A stretch of DNA of 64,000 bases from assembly GCF_003261055.1 (NCBI RefSeq), contig NZ_CP030073.1, positions 1-64,000 of the forward strand, in the 5' to 3' direction. The notes beneath the pieces were generated by a model, which did not search any database, was not told the DNA's origin, and saw only the letters and a program-made list of their open reading frames with translations. The first letter of the stretch is position 1; each line of letters opens with the position of its first letter. The stretch comes from Streptomyces cadmiisoli. GTDB lineage: Bacteria; Actinomycetota; Actinomycetes; Streptomycetales; Streptomycetaceae. Shown here one piece after another: positions 1 through 8,762 of this stretch. The position numbers and the translations under genes were made by a program.

Positions 1-1846
1 CGAGGTGGCCGTGTTGGGTGTGGAAGGTTTCGAGGGTGGCCATGTTGGCTTGCCAGGCTGCTTCGTTGTCGTCCCAGATCATGTCGAGGTCTTCGAGTTC
101 GGTGATCCAGTCGGGGTCGAGGGTGCCTTGGTGGTGGGCGGTGCGCTGGCCGGTGATGAAGGTGCCGAGGTGGTAGCCGTAGGCGTCTTCGTAGTTGGTG
201 GGTACGCGCAGGTGGCCGTGTTCGGTGTGGTATCGGATGGCGGCTGCCAGGCCGGCGCGGCGGGGTTCGGAGAGGGTGGCTCCGGTGGCGGGCCAGGCGA
301 TGAGGTCCATTGCGCGGGCGATGTGGTGTGGGTCGAGGGTGAAGTCGAAGCGGAAGCGGCGTGTGATCAGTCGGTGGGTGTCGCGGTCGAGGCGGTGTTT
401 GGCGTTTTTGCGGGGGGCGCGGGCGGCGATGGACTGGTCGTGACGGCGTAGGGCTGCGGTGATGAGCCAGAGGGCCTCGTAGGGGGTGCCCAGGAGGTCG
501 GTGGGTTCGGCGTCGGGTGGGATGTAGGCGGGGATGACCAGGCTGGCTGTTTTGTGGTCGAGGGTGGGGGGCTTGCGCAGGGCGCGGCCGAGGGCTTGGA
601 CGATGCGGCGCACGCTCGCGGTGCGGTCCGCGAAAACGATGCCGTCCACGGCCGGCAGATCTACGCCTTCGCCCAGGACTTGGGCGTTGGTCAGGATGCC
701 GCGGTGGGCGGTGATGAAGCGGTCCTGGATCTTGTGGCGTTGGTCGGGGGTGTGGGTGCCGTTGATCGACTGCACGCTGAGGTCTGCGGCCCAGGTGGGG
801 CGTTGGTTGTCGGGGAGGGTGCGCAGGGTGTGGGGGAACTGGCGGGCGAAGTCGGCGGCGTCCGCGATCTGCTGGAAGTAGACGATCACGTGGTGGAGGT
901 CGTGCTCGCGCATGGCTTTGAGGACGGCCAGGTGTAGTGCGCTTGTCCGCCGGGTCGTGGGGTTGAAGGCGGTGTGGAGGTCGGTGTCGGTGAGGGCGCT
1001 GCGCAGGTCGGTGTCGGTGATCGTGGGAATCAGGAGCTGGTAGTCGGCCAGGACGCCGTCGTCGATTGCATCCGCGTGGGAGTAGGTGTGCAGGCGCTTG
1101 CCGAAGACCTTGACGTCGTCCATGGAGGCGATCAGGGACGGGGCCTCCCACGCGGGGGCGGTGGCTGCGGTGCGCTTGGGCTGCGGGCGCGTGTCGGGGG
1201 CTTCGGTCAGTCGGGGGGCTTCCCATTCGTAGGGGGTCGCGGTCAGGTACAGGCGGCGGTCGGCCAGGATCCGGGTCTGGTCGTGGATCACCGTCCACTG
1301 TTTGTCCCAGCTGCCCGCGGTGCGGTGGGCCTCGTCCACGACCAGGAGGTCGAAGAGGGGGACCGGGAAGATCGTGTGCTGAGTCTCCTCGATCCTGGGG
1401 AGGGAATCGAGCGTGACGAACACGGTCGCCCGCTCACGCCGCTTGGTGCGCTGAGCAAGCCAGTACGCCAGGTACTCCGGCGAACCCGTGGACACCGCTC
1501 CCGCAGCGGCGAGCAGCGGGTGCTTGCCGGCGTCGACGGAGGAGACCGCCATCAACGGCTCGCGGCGGCCGTCGGCGCGGGCCGCAGCTGCCCACTGTCC
1601 GAGTAGGTCCAAAGACGGCACGGCGATGAGGAGATGTGTGGCGTTCAGGGCCTCGGCGGTGCGTAGCGCGGTCAGGGTCTTGCCGGTCCCGCACGCGGAG
1701 ACGATGTGCCCCCGCGAGCCTGGATTCTTCAGGTGCCGGACGGCGTTGTTGATCGCGTGTTGTTGATCGGGGCGCAGCGTGCGGCGAGGGACAGCGGGAG
1801 CGGAGACCGGGGGTGTGGCTGCGGGCTCGGAGGCAGGGGGCATCAT
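1..1846 (-). CDS. DEAH-box helicase with helicase-associated repeats (3' end beyond window)
   Basis: Read on the minus strand from ATG at 1846 (a second ATG follows directly; GAGG lies about 10 bases upstream). The frame stays open to base 1, so the C-terminus is missing. SF2 motifs are visible: Walker A CGTGKT at about residues 52-57, DEAH at 171-174, TATP at about 202-205, and a helicase C region with EGVDLP and QALGRALR. After about residue 540 it enters W/G-rich units (HTEHGHLRVP, then HTQHGHL), which are typical of helicase-associated domains in Streptomyces. The family is expected to be an ATP-driven nucleic-acid translocase related to type III restriction helicases; no nuclease or methylase partner is visible. 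It lies about 230 bases upstream of, and in the same direction as, sbcCD, so it may belong to the same defence or repair island. The family call is secure and the biological role is not. Confidence 0.85.
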   Translation of the reverse strand, partial: MMPPASEPAATPPVSAPAVPRRTLRPDQQHAINNAVRHLKNPGSRGHIVSACGTGKTLTALRTAEALNATHLLIAVPSLDLLGQWAAAARADGRREPLMAVSSVDAGKHPLLAAAGAVSTGSPEYLAYWLAQRTKRRERATVFVTLDSLPRIEETQHTIFPVPLFDLLVVDEAHRTAGSWDKQWTVIHDQTRILADRRLYLTATPYEWEAPRLTEAPDTRPQPKRTAATAPAWEAPSLIASMDDVKVFGKRLHTYSHADAIDDGVLADYQLLIPTITDTDLRSALTDTDLHTAFNPTTRRTSALHLAVLKAMREHDLHHVIVYFQQIADAADFARQFPHTLRTLPDNQRPTWAADLSVQSINGTHTPDQRHKIQDRFITAHRGILTNAQVLGEGVDLPAVDGIVFADRTASVRRIVQALGRALRKPPTLDHKTASLVIPAYIPPDAEPTDLLGTPYEALWLITAALRRHDQSIAARAPRKNAKHRLDRDTHRLITRRFRFDFTLDPHHIARAMDLIAWPATGATLSEPRRAGLAAAIRYHTEHGHLRVPTNYEDAYGYHLGTFITGQRTAHHQGTLDPDWITELEDLDMIWDDNEAAWQANMATLETFHTQHGHL

Positions 1847-2076
1847 GGACAACCTCGGCTCATGACAGCAACGGGCATCTCTCATGCTCCCGCATGGCAT
1901 GGGGCGGTACCGACTGGTGGCATCGCGTGGTTCGGGCTTTCTTGAGAATCGCCTCTTTGAAGGGGGCGGGGTGTGTTCGCACGTTGTGCATGGCCAGTCC
2001 GTCCGGTGTGAAGGACACTCCCTCACGCAGTGGTTGGGGTGGCCCTGTTGGGATGGGATAGCTCGATTTGAGGCTG
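1847..2076. other. Spacer between sbcC stop and helicase start
   Basis: About 230 bases with no gene I can support. It should hold the 3' trailer of sbcC and the promoter of the helicase gene. No perfect hairpin or clear -10/-35 pair was seen. Confidence 0.5.
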
Positions 2077-5000
2077 CTATCGCACCAGGGATTGTAGTCC
2101 GCTGGTCAGGTCGGCCTGTGCTATTTCGTCACGTTCGGCTGGTGTGAGCCAGCGGGCGGATGATCCGGTGTTGGTCCGCTCCACCCAGAGCACATCGTCA
2201 ACAGCCTCGGCGACGGCGTGAAGGTGGCTGATCACCATTACAAGGCGGTCGCCGCTGGCCTGGGTGCGCAGTACCTCGAGGGCCAAGTCCAGTGCGGTGG
2301 TGTCAAGGGCTGCAAAGCCCTCATCGAGGAATAGGGAGCCGACTGCTGATCCACTGCGGGAGTGCAGTTCGGCAAGTGCCAGAGCCAGGGCGAGGGATGC
2401 CATGAATTTCTCTCCGCCTGACAGGCGATTCGGGTGGTGGGCGACTCCGGAGCTGCGACTGATGATGTCAAAGTCGTCTGCGAAACCGAATCGGCCGTCG
2501 GACATTTGTCCGAGCAGGTCGCTGGCAACGCCGAGCAGTGCACGGGTTCGCAGCGTGGTGAGGTGGCCCAGGAATTTGGCGTCGACCAGTTCGCGGCGTA
2601 GTACCTCAAGGGCTTCATAGCGGGCTTCGCCTGCTGCGATGGCGAAGTCCAGGTCAGCGGCCAGCTTGATCTGGTTCTGTGCTTCTCGCTGTTTGCAACG
2701 CTGGTCTTCGGCTTCTTTGGTTGCCTGCGCTGCTGCGGCAACGAGGGGGTGAAGTGATTTGGGTGTGGTCAGGTCGGCTGAGGCGTCGAAGCCATCGGTG
2801 TCGGCGAGTGCGGCGGCACGTTCGTCGAGGCTCCGCTTGGCGGCGGCTGCCCGTTCTGTCGCCGTGATGGCTCGCTCGGTGAGCTTGTCGCCGAGTACCG
2901 AGGTCGTTGTCGAAAGGGCAGCGGCGTAGTGGCGGACTTCGGTGATCGTCGGCTGGGTGGGCGCTACTGGCAGTGGTGGTTGGTTGGCCTCATCGAGTTG
3001 GGTGCTCGCCTGGTCTGCAGCTTGGGCCCACGAGTCTAGGTTGTCACGCAGTTTGTCGAGGGGGCGTTCCAGGCAGGTGCGGGTGTCGTGGTCAAGGATG
3101 CGCTGGTCGGTGAGTACCGTGGTCTTCGCTGCTCGGGCTGCTTCCCTTTGGCCGATCAGTTCTTGGAGTTCGGTCTGTAGGGCGATGACGGCTGTGGTGG
3201 CGGCGTCCGTCTGTTCGGTGATGGTGTCGATCGGGTCGTGCGGCAGCATCGCTTGGATGCGCGGGGGAAGTGTACGGACGTTGGTGGCGGTCCTTTCTGT
3301 GGCCCGGGCGTGCCGCTCATGAGCTGCAGATGCATCGGCTTTATCGCGTTGGTGTGCTTTCTTGCGGTCTACGTGTGTTTTGCGGTCTGCTTCAATCCCA
3401 GCGGTGTGGCGGTGTTCTTCGGCCTGCAGATGTTCGGCGTGTGCGGTGGCCGCGTGTTCGCATGCGGCGATGGCGTCGGTGATCGCCGCTGTGTCTTGCT
3501 CGGGATGGTGCTGGTTTGGTGGTGCGGTGCCGTCGGTGGTGGGGTCGGCCAGGGTCGCGGTGGCTGTGGTCAGACTTGCTGAGGCTGATGCGGCGTCGAA
3601 GTCTGTGCATGCTCTGGTGGTCAGGGCCGCAAGGCTTCGGAAGGCTCGTACCGCTTGCTCGGTGGTCTCCTGCGCTGTCTGCTGTGCGCTTTTGTGCTGG
3701 TGGTCGCGTTCGAGCACTGCTTCATCGGCGGCTGTCACGGCGGCGCGGGCTGCGGCACGCAGGTCAACGGCTTTGTCGTGTGTGCTCTTGGCCTGCTCTC
3801 GTTGCGTGTTCGCCTCGGTCAGTTTGTCTGCGTCGGCCGGTGCGGGGTGGAAGTCGGCCGGGAGCTGCTGGCGGCATACGGGGCAGTCGTCACCGGTATG
3901 CAGTTCGGCGGCGATCGCTGCGGCCTTCTTCTGCAGCCGCAGCGCCTCGAGGTGGGCTTCGGCCGCGGTGAGATCTTTGTGGGCCGCAGCTGCCTTCGCC
4001 TCGACCGGGCCGAGATCATTATGGGCGGATTCTCTACGGCCGACCGCGGTGGCGTGGGCGCGTGCGGTGTCAGCGACGCGTCGGGCCGCCGAGAGGGCTG
4101 TGTCCAGCGCGGTGCGAACTGCGGTGGCGTAGGTGCGGATCTGCTTGCTGGTCTCGGTGGCGGCGCGGGCTGCTTCTGCCATCTTTTCGGTGTGTGCGGC
4201 TTGTTCGGCCAGCTCCGCCTCGGCCGTGGTGATGGCGTCGCGTTCGTCGTCGAGTTGTGTGGTGAGGGAGGCCAGCCGGTCGCGTTCGCCGCGGTGTTCC
4301 TCGGCGGTTTCCGCGAGGGTCTTCAAGAGCATCGCGGCTTGGGCGAGGGCGTCTCGGCCTTCTCCTTGCGTCTCTGCCGCGGTGATGGCTGTGGTCAGTA
4401 CCTCTTCCCTGGCCGCAGCCTGCTCGGCCCGCTGGTTGAGGGCGTCGCGCCGTGCGGCAAGGTCGGTGGCGACGCACTCGAGTGCGTCGAGGACGGTGCC
4501 GGCGTCGGTCACCTTGTGCGTTGCCAGGTTCTGGGAGGCGCTGGTGGCCGCCGCCGATGCGTCCCGGGCTTGCGAGATCTCTTCCTGCAGTGTGGTGATG
4601 TCGGCAACGGCGGTGTTCAGGTGTTCGGCCTGGGCTGTGGCCGCGTCGGCGGCCGCACCGGCTGCTGCGGCAGTCTCTTCGGGGTTGTCCGGCATGGGGG
4701 CCCTTTTGGTTCTTGCGTCGCCGAGCAGTTGCTGGAGCGTGCGGCCGTGGCGGGCGGCCAGGTTGCGGACTGTCTCCAGTGATTCGGCGCCGAACAGCTC
4801 GCGGAGCCGTTCGCTGCGTTCCTTGGGAGCTGCGGTGAGAAGCTGGTCGAACTTGCCCTGTGGGAGCAGCCCGACGCGCAGGAAGGTGTCGTAGCTCATC
4901 TGCAGCACCGTTTTGATGCGGTTGTCGACGGCGGTGGCGCCGTCGGTCTCCTCGCCGGTGTCCAGGTTTTTCAGGTGGTGCCGGCCCGCGTTCGGGTTGG

Positions 5001-5277
5001 TGGCGTGCATCGTGCGGTGGACACGCCAGTTCTGCCCGTCGTGTACGAAGGTGAATTCGACGCTCATGGCCTGTATGCCGTCGGAAATGAGCTGTCGGGG
5101 CTCCTTGGCGTCCCAGGAGCTTTTGCGGAACAGGGCGAACGCAATGGCGTCAAGCAGGCTGCTCTTGCCGGCGCCCGTGTCGCCGAGGACCGCGACCAGG
5201 CTCTTTCCGGTGAAATCGACGGTGACCTGGGCGGGGTAGCTGCGGAATCCGGTGAGGGTGAGTGTCATCGGTTTCAT
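2077..5277 (-). CDS. sbcC: SbcC/Rad50-like exonuclease subunit (SMC-type ATPase)
   Basis: 1066 residues, the usual size for SbcC. The N-terminus carries Walker A GDTGAGKSS at about residues 32-40. A long Ala/Glu/Arg-rich coiled coil follows and is interrupted at about residue 462 by the zinc hook CPVC. A second coiled coil leads to the ABC signature LSGGEKFMASLALA and Walker B LFLDEGFAALD near residue 985, then the ISHLHAVAE H-loop. With SbcD the family forms a nuclease that opens hairpins and processes blocked DNA ends. The start (ATG at 5277) overlaps the sbcD stop by 4 bases (ATGA), so the two are translationally coupled. It is more alanine-rich in the coiled coil than many homologues. The product is expected in the cytoplasm on the nucleoid. 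Confidence 0.93.
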   Translation of the reverse strand: MKPMTLTLTGFRSYPAQVTVDFTGKSLVAVLGDTGAGKSSLLDAIAFALFRKSSWDAKEPRQLISDGIQAMSVEFTFVHDGQNWRVHRTMHATNPNAGRHHLKNLDTGEETDGATAVDNRIKTVLQMSYDTFLRVGLLPQGKFDQLLTAAPKERSERLRELFGAESLETVRNLAARHGRTLQQLLGDARTKRAPMPDNPEETAAAAGAAADAATAQAEHLNTAVADITTLQEEISQARDASAAATSASQNLATHKVTDAGTVLDALECVATDLAARRDALNQRAEQAAAREEVLTTAITAAETQGEGRDALAQAAMLLKTLAETAEEHRGERDRLASLTTQLDDERDAITTAEAELAEQAAHTEKMAEAARAATETSKQIRTYATAVRTALDTALSAARRVADTARAHATAVGRRESAHNDLGPVEAKAAAAHKDLTAAEAHLEALRLQKKAAAIAAELHTGDDCPVCRQQLPADFHPAPADADKLTEANTQREQAKSTHDKAVDLRAAARAAVTAADEAVLERDHQHKSAQQTAQETTEQAVRAFRSLAALTTRACTDFDAASASASLTTATATLADPTTDGTAPPNQHHPEQDTAAITDAIAACEHAATAHAEHLQAEEHRHTAGIEADRKTHVDRKKAHQRDKADASAAHERHARATERTATNVRTLPPRIQAMLPHDPIDTITEQTDAATTAVIALQTELQELIGQREAARAAKTTVLTDQRILDHDTRTCLERPLDKLRDNLDSWAQAADQASTQLDEANQPPLPVAPTQPTITEVRHYAAALSTTTSVLGDKLTERAITATERAAAAKRSLDERAAALADTDGFDASADLTTPKSLHPLVAAAAQATKEAEDQRCKQREAQNQIKLAADLDFAIAAGEARYEALEVLRRELVDAKFLGHLTTLRTRALLGVASDLLGQMSDGRFGFADDFDIISRSSGVAHHPNRLSGGEKFMASLALALALAELHSRSGSAVGSLFLDEGFAALDTTALDLALEVLRTQASGDRLVMVISHLHAVAEAVDDVLWVERTNTGSSARWLTPAERDEIAQADLTSGLQSLVR

Positions 5278-6596
5278 CGCGTGGTCTCCGCGTCGGTGGT
5301 GTCGATGCCGGTCAGCAGGCTGGAGCGGTCAAGGGTGTCGAGGGGCTGGCCTGCGATGGCCGCGGTCAGCAGCGTCTCCTCGCAGCACGGTGTGGGGTCC
5401 TCGGGGTCGGGCTCGGCTCGCAGGTGGGCGAAGGCGGCCATGGCACGGTCCAGGGCCGGGCCGCCTGTGCCACGGTCGGCGAGGTAGTCGTGCAGCAGGT
5501 CGTCGATGTCGGGCAGTTCGGTGGTGGAGGTCTGCCGGTCCAGCACGCGGTGTGCTGTGCCGGTACGGCGCTCGTCGATGTCGACGAGCGTCGCTTGCGG
5601 CAGCATCTTGGCGAGGGTGGCTGGCAGGGACGGGTCGAAGGCGTCGACGTTCACCACCGCTTTCACCCAGGCGTCCCCCACGCGGGCGGCGCGGTGGGCG
5701 ATCTGTTCCAGGGTTCCCTCGAGGCGGACCAGACGGCGGCCTGTGGTAAGCGGTTCGAGTTCGATGCGGGGATTGGTGTCCGGGCCGATCTCGGCGAGCA
5801 CGACGCTCTTGGTATCGCCGGTCTCGCCGAAATCCATCTGCAGGGGGCTGCCGGCGTAGTAGGCGGGGAATCCGGCACGGCCGACGGGCTGGGGTTTGTG
5901 GATGTGGCCGAGGGCACCGTAGGCGACGTCGGGCAGGTCCGCGGATGCGGCCGCATACTCGGCGCTCAGGGAGATCCGCCGCTCCGAGTAGGACGGGAGG
6001 GCTCCTTCGATGAACAGGTGGGCAGCGAAGATGAGGATGTCCCGAGGGCCTCGGTCGGCGGTCAGACGTCGGTAGACGTCGGCTTGTACGGTTCGCATCC
6101 GCTCGGCGTAGGTCGCGGTGGTCAGGGCGGGGTCGGCGAAGTCGTAGGTGAAGCGGTTGGGGTGCAGGTAGGGCAGTGCGCCGATGCGCAGTGTGAACTC
6201 CCCGGTCTTGGTGGGGTATTCGGCGGTGAGCAGCCTGTCGGGATGGGCGTCGGTGGCGAAGCGGACCCGGGCCTGGTCTCCTTCGCGGACGCCCATGTCG
6301 TTGAGCATGTACTCCACGAACGTCAGGACCTGAGTGGTGTCGTGGTTGCCGGCAACGACGACCACAGGTGCGATCGTGCCGAGGCGGCGCAGTGTCTGGG
6401 CCGCGCGGCGCATGTCGTCCAGGCTCGGCCGGGGGCCGTCGAAGAGGTCGCCGCTGTGCACGATCAGGTCGGGGGCGAAGTCCTCGGCGATGTCGATGAT
6501 CTCATCGAGGACGGCGTCGACCTCGCTGTCACGTCGGTGGCGGCCGATCTGGCGGCCCAGGTGCCAGTCGGAGGTGTGGAATACGCGTCCCGTCAC
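5274..6596 (-). CDS. sbcD: SbcD/Mre11-like nuclease subunit
   Basis: 440 residues with calcineurin-type metallophosphoesterase motifs in order: TSDWHLGRQIG near the N-terminus, VHSGDLFDGPR at about 45, VVAGNHDT at about 80, and YGALGHIHKPQ in the middle. These supply the Asp, His and Asn ligands for two Mn ions. It is the nuclease partner of the SbcC ATPase encoded immediately downstream with a 4-base overlap. The start ATG at 6596 faces a divergent operon across 134 bases, so the two transcription units may share control. Streptomyces genomes normally carry a housekeeping sbcDC elsewhere. This copy sits in a defence island and could be an accessory set, which is an inference. Confidence 0.93.
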   Translation of the reverse strand: MTGRVFHTSDWHLGRQIGRHRRDSEVDAVLDEIIDIAEDFAPDLIVHSGDLFDGPRPSLDDMRRAAQTLRRLGTIAPVVVVAGNHDTTQVLTFVEYMLNDMGVREGDQARVRFATDAHPDRLLTAEYPTKTGEFTLRIGALPYLHPNRFTYDFADPALTTATYAERMRTVQADVYRRLTADRGPRDILIFAAHLFIEGALPSYSERRISLSAEYAAASADLPDVAYGALGHIHKPQPVGRAGFPAYYAGSPLQMDFGETGDTKSVVLAEIGPDTNPRIELEPLTTGRRLVRLEGTLEQIAHRAARVGDAWVKAVVNVDAFDPSLPATLAKMLPQATLVDIDERRTGTAHRVLDRQTSTTELPDIDDLLHDYLADRGTGGPALDRAMAAFAHLRAEPDPEDPTPCCEETLLTAAIAGQPLDTLDRSSLLTGIDTTDAETTR

Positions 6597-6730
6597 GGGT
6601 GCCTCCAGAGCAACGGCCAGTAAGGCGGCGCGGGCTGCGCCGCCGCGGCCGGAGGTTCAGTGACTGCGACTGTACCTCGAATCACAGGAAGAAGTCTGGA
6701 AAACTCTGGAACTCTGGTAGCGTCTGGTAC
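6597..6730. promoter_or_regulatory. Divergent promoter region with four CTGG repeats
   Basis: 134 bases separate sbcD (-) from the four-gene operon (+). Four CTGG-containing repeats begin at 6696, 6706, 6714 and 6724; two of them are 8-bp near-identical units (ACTCTGGA, ACTCTGGT). The hexamer TAGCGT at 6718-6723 ends 7 bases before the ATG at 6731. This spacing suits a -10 box for a leaderless transcript, which is common in Streptomyces. The repeats overlap that box and could be an operator. There is no purine-rich ribosome site in front of 6731. Confidence 0.45.
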
Positions 6731-7576
6731 ATGAGTGATCCCCTGGACGCCCTGGAAAAGAGCATTGGCACCCTGCGCCGCGCGATCCGCGATGCCACCG
6801 CAGCAGGTGACGCCGAGCGGGCCGGCGAGCTGCGGATGCAGCTGCGCCGCGCCGAACGGGCCTGGGACGCCCTCCTCGATGCCAATGAACCGGCGGCCGC
6901 CGCGCCCCACTCCGTGCCGGAAGCGACTCCGGCCGCCCGGGGGTCGCAGCTCCCGGCGCGCGAGCATGTCCACCGCGCCCTGATGCTCCTGAGGGCGCCG
7001 GCCGCGCCCAAACTGATCGTCGGGGTGCACGAGGCGTTTTTCCCGGGTGAGTTGTCCGCGTCCAAGCTGTCCAGCCTGCGCCGGGACGAGGAGCGCTCCT
7101 ATCGCTCCAGTCCGGGAGCCCGGCCGTACTATCTGTGTCCAGCACTGGCACACGACTTGCTGACACCGGTGCGGGCACTGATCAGCATCAGCACCTGGAC
7201 GCTGGAACAGCGCGTCATCGGCCCGCTGTCACCGCGCGTGGACTTCCTCACCAGCGCGATCGGCATCGCCGAGGCAGTGCATGCCTCGGCCGGGTCCACT
7301 GCGAACGGGCCCAGCCCGGAGGCCATGCGGCTGCTGTGGCGCTTCGCCGTCAGCATCCCCGATGCCATGCCGAAGAATGTCTCCGGTCACGAGGGTGCGC
7401 TGGATGCGCAGCAGGTGATCGATGCAGCCCTGGCCGAGCTGGAAGTGCATACGGACGCCGACCGTGCCACCCGGACGGCAGCCGCGCGGCGGGCCCGTAA
7501 GTCCCTCGGAGACGACGAGCAGTTGTTTGGCGCGCCCCTGCGGGGCGTGACGCATCTGCGGTCGGCCCGTGCCTGA
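6731..7576 (+). CDS. Unknown protein, first gene of four-gene nuclease-helicase operon
   Basis: 281 residues. I chose ATG 6731 over in-frame upstream codons because it follows a plausible -10 box and begins a charged amphipathic helix (residues 1-45: Arg/Glu/Ala-rich, coiled-coil-like). The rest is a mixed alpha/beta sequence with no motif I recognise; residues 75-110 (FPGELSASKLSSLRRDEER) and a basic C-terminal stretch (RTAAARRARKS) stand out. Its stop overlaps the next start by 8 bases, so it is coupled to the Cas4-like nuclease. A small subunit of a nuclease-helicase complex is a reasonable guess from position only. Codon use matches the neighbours. Confidence 0.75.
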   Translation: MSDPLDALEKSIGTLRRAIRDATAAGDAERAGELRMQLRRAERAWDALLDANEPAAAAPHSVPEATPAARGSQLPAREHVHRALMLLRAPAAPKLIVGVHEAFFPGELSASKLSSLRRDEERSYRSSPGARPYYLCPALAHDLLTPVRALISISTWTLEQRVIGPLSPRVDFLTSAIGIAEAVHASAGSTANGPSPEAMRLLWRFAVSIPDAMPKNVSGHEGALDAQQVIDAALAELEVHTDADRATRTAAARRARKSLGDDEQLFGAPLRGVTHLRSARA

Positions 7577-8762
7577 TTCCGCTCCCGCATCCTTATTCTC
7601 CCCCTCAAGGATCTACGAGACCGTGAAAGAACCAGTCGACGACCGCCTCGCCGCGCTTCGCGGATCCGCGAAGCGCCTGGACTACAACGCCCGGTCGCTG
7701 GCGGCCCTGGAGAACAACCCGCGCTGCACGCTGCGGGCCCTGCTGGACGCCTCCGGCTCCGACAAGGCCGCGATCGCCGCACACGTCGGCCATCCCCCGT
7801 CTTTCGGCCAGTCCTCCTTCGCCATCACCCGCGGCAACGCCTTTGAGGCGATGGTGAAGGACAACGGCTGCGCGGAGCTCCTGCGCGTCCTGCGCGAGAC
7901 CTTGAAGCTGACACTGCCGGAGGTGGGCTACGAGGACCTCAACGATGTCGGCGGCGACGGCCGTTCCAAGGAACGCCACGAGCGCACCGAGGAGGTCCTG
8001 CTGCGGGCTGCCCGGGGCGAGGGCGACGGTACCTTGTTCGACCACCCGATGCTGTGCCTGCTGATCGGCGGGCACAAGGCGTACCTGGAGCCGGACCTGG
8101 TCGCCCTTCGCATCGACGGACGCTTCTACGTCGTGGAGATCAAGAGCTTCCCGATCATCGACGAGCAGGCACCCCCCGCACAGGTGCGGGCGGCGACCAC
8201 GCAGGCGTGCGCGTACATCATCGCGCTGCGCGACCTGCTCGGGCGGGCCGGCATCGGCGAGGAGGTCGTCTCCGACACGATCGTGCTCGTCGCGCCGAAA
8301 GACTTCACCAACCGGCCGACCGGTGCCTTCGTCGACGCCCGCAAGCAGGTGGCCGCTCTAACCCGTCAGCTGTCCCGCATCGAGCGCATCGGGGACCTGG
8401 TGGATCTGCTGCCCGAGAACCTCACCTTCGACCTGGCCCCGGACCCGGAGAATCGGCCCCGGCGCCCGGCCGAGGAGCTGACCGAGGCGCTGGACCAGGT
8501 CCTTGTGACGTACCGCCCGGACTGCCTGAACCACTGCGAAATGGCTTTCTACTGCCGCTCCCGCGCCCGCGCGGAAGCCTCGCTGGATGTCCTCGGGCCT
8601 GTGGTGCGCGAGCAGTTCGGCGGCATCGACACCACGACCATGGTCATGGGACTGGCGCGTGGAGAACTGACGCCGAGCAAGGACCAGGTGGAGATGGCCG
8701 CGGCCCTGCGGCACGCCGCACGGCTGCGCGCAGAACTGGAAGACCTCGGGGGTGCGGCATGA
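7569..8762 (+). CDS. Cas4-like PD-(D/E)XK nuclease with probable Fe-S cluster
   Basis: 397 residues, GTG start at 7569 inside the end of the previous gene. The central segment YLEPDLVALRI followed by YVVEIKSFP gives the Asp-(Glu-x-Lys) active site of the PD-(D/E)XK superfamily, at about residues 178-200. Near the C-terminus CLNHCEMAFYC (C-x3-C-x5-C), together with a cysteine near residue 58 (NNPRCTL), matches the split four-cysteine Fe-S arrangement of Cas4, AddB and Dna2 nucleases. Such enzymes trim single-stranded DNA ends. It overlaps the next gene by 4 bases (ATGA) and is co-transcribed with an SF1 helicase, so the operon supplies both halves of a Dna2-like activity. No cas1 or cas2 is present, so CRISPR adaptation is not supported. 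Confidence 0.8.
   Translation: MPDSAPASLFSPSRIYETVKEPVDDRLAALRGSAKRLDYNARSLAALENNPRCTLRALLDASGSDKAAIAAHVGHPPSFGQSSFAITRGNAFEAMVKDNGCAELLRVLRETLKLTLPEVGYEDLNDVGGDGRSKERHERTEEVLLRAARGEGDGTLFDHPMLCLLIGGHKAYLEPDLVALRIDGRFYVVEIKSFPIIDEQAPPAQVRAATTQACAYIIALRDLLGRAGIGEEVVSDTIVLVAPKDFTNRPTGAFVDARKQVAALTRQLSRIERIGDLVDLLPENLTFDLAPDPENRPRRPAEELTEALDQVLVTYRPDCLNHCEMAFYCRSRARAEASLDVLGPVVREQFGGIDTTTMVMGLARGELTPSKDQVEMAAALRHAARLRAELEDLGGAA

Noticed and set aside
1..1606. Several plus-strand open frames (up to 210 codons) in the first 1.6 kb
   Set aside because: Shadows of the minus-strand helicase, whose frame has no in-window stop and carries all SF2 motifs.
5262..6623. 453-codon plus-strand frame over sbcD
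   Set aside because: Shadow of sbcD, which has all phosphoesterase motifs on the minus strand.
7569..8762. CRISPR adaptation protein Cas4
   Set aside because: The fold and cysteines are Cas4-like, but there is no cas1, cas2 or array. It is treated as a Cas4-like nuclease of another system.
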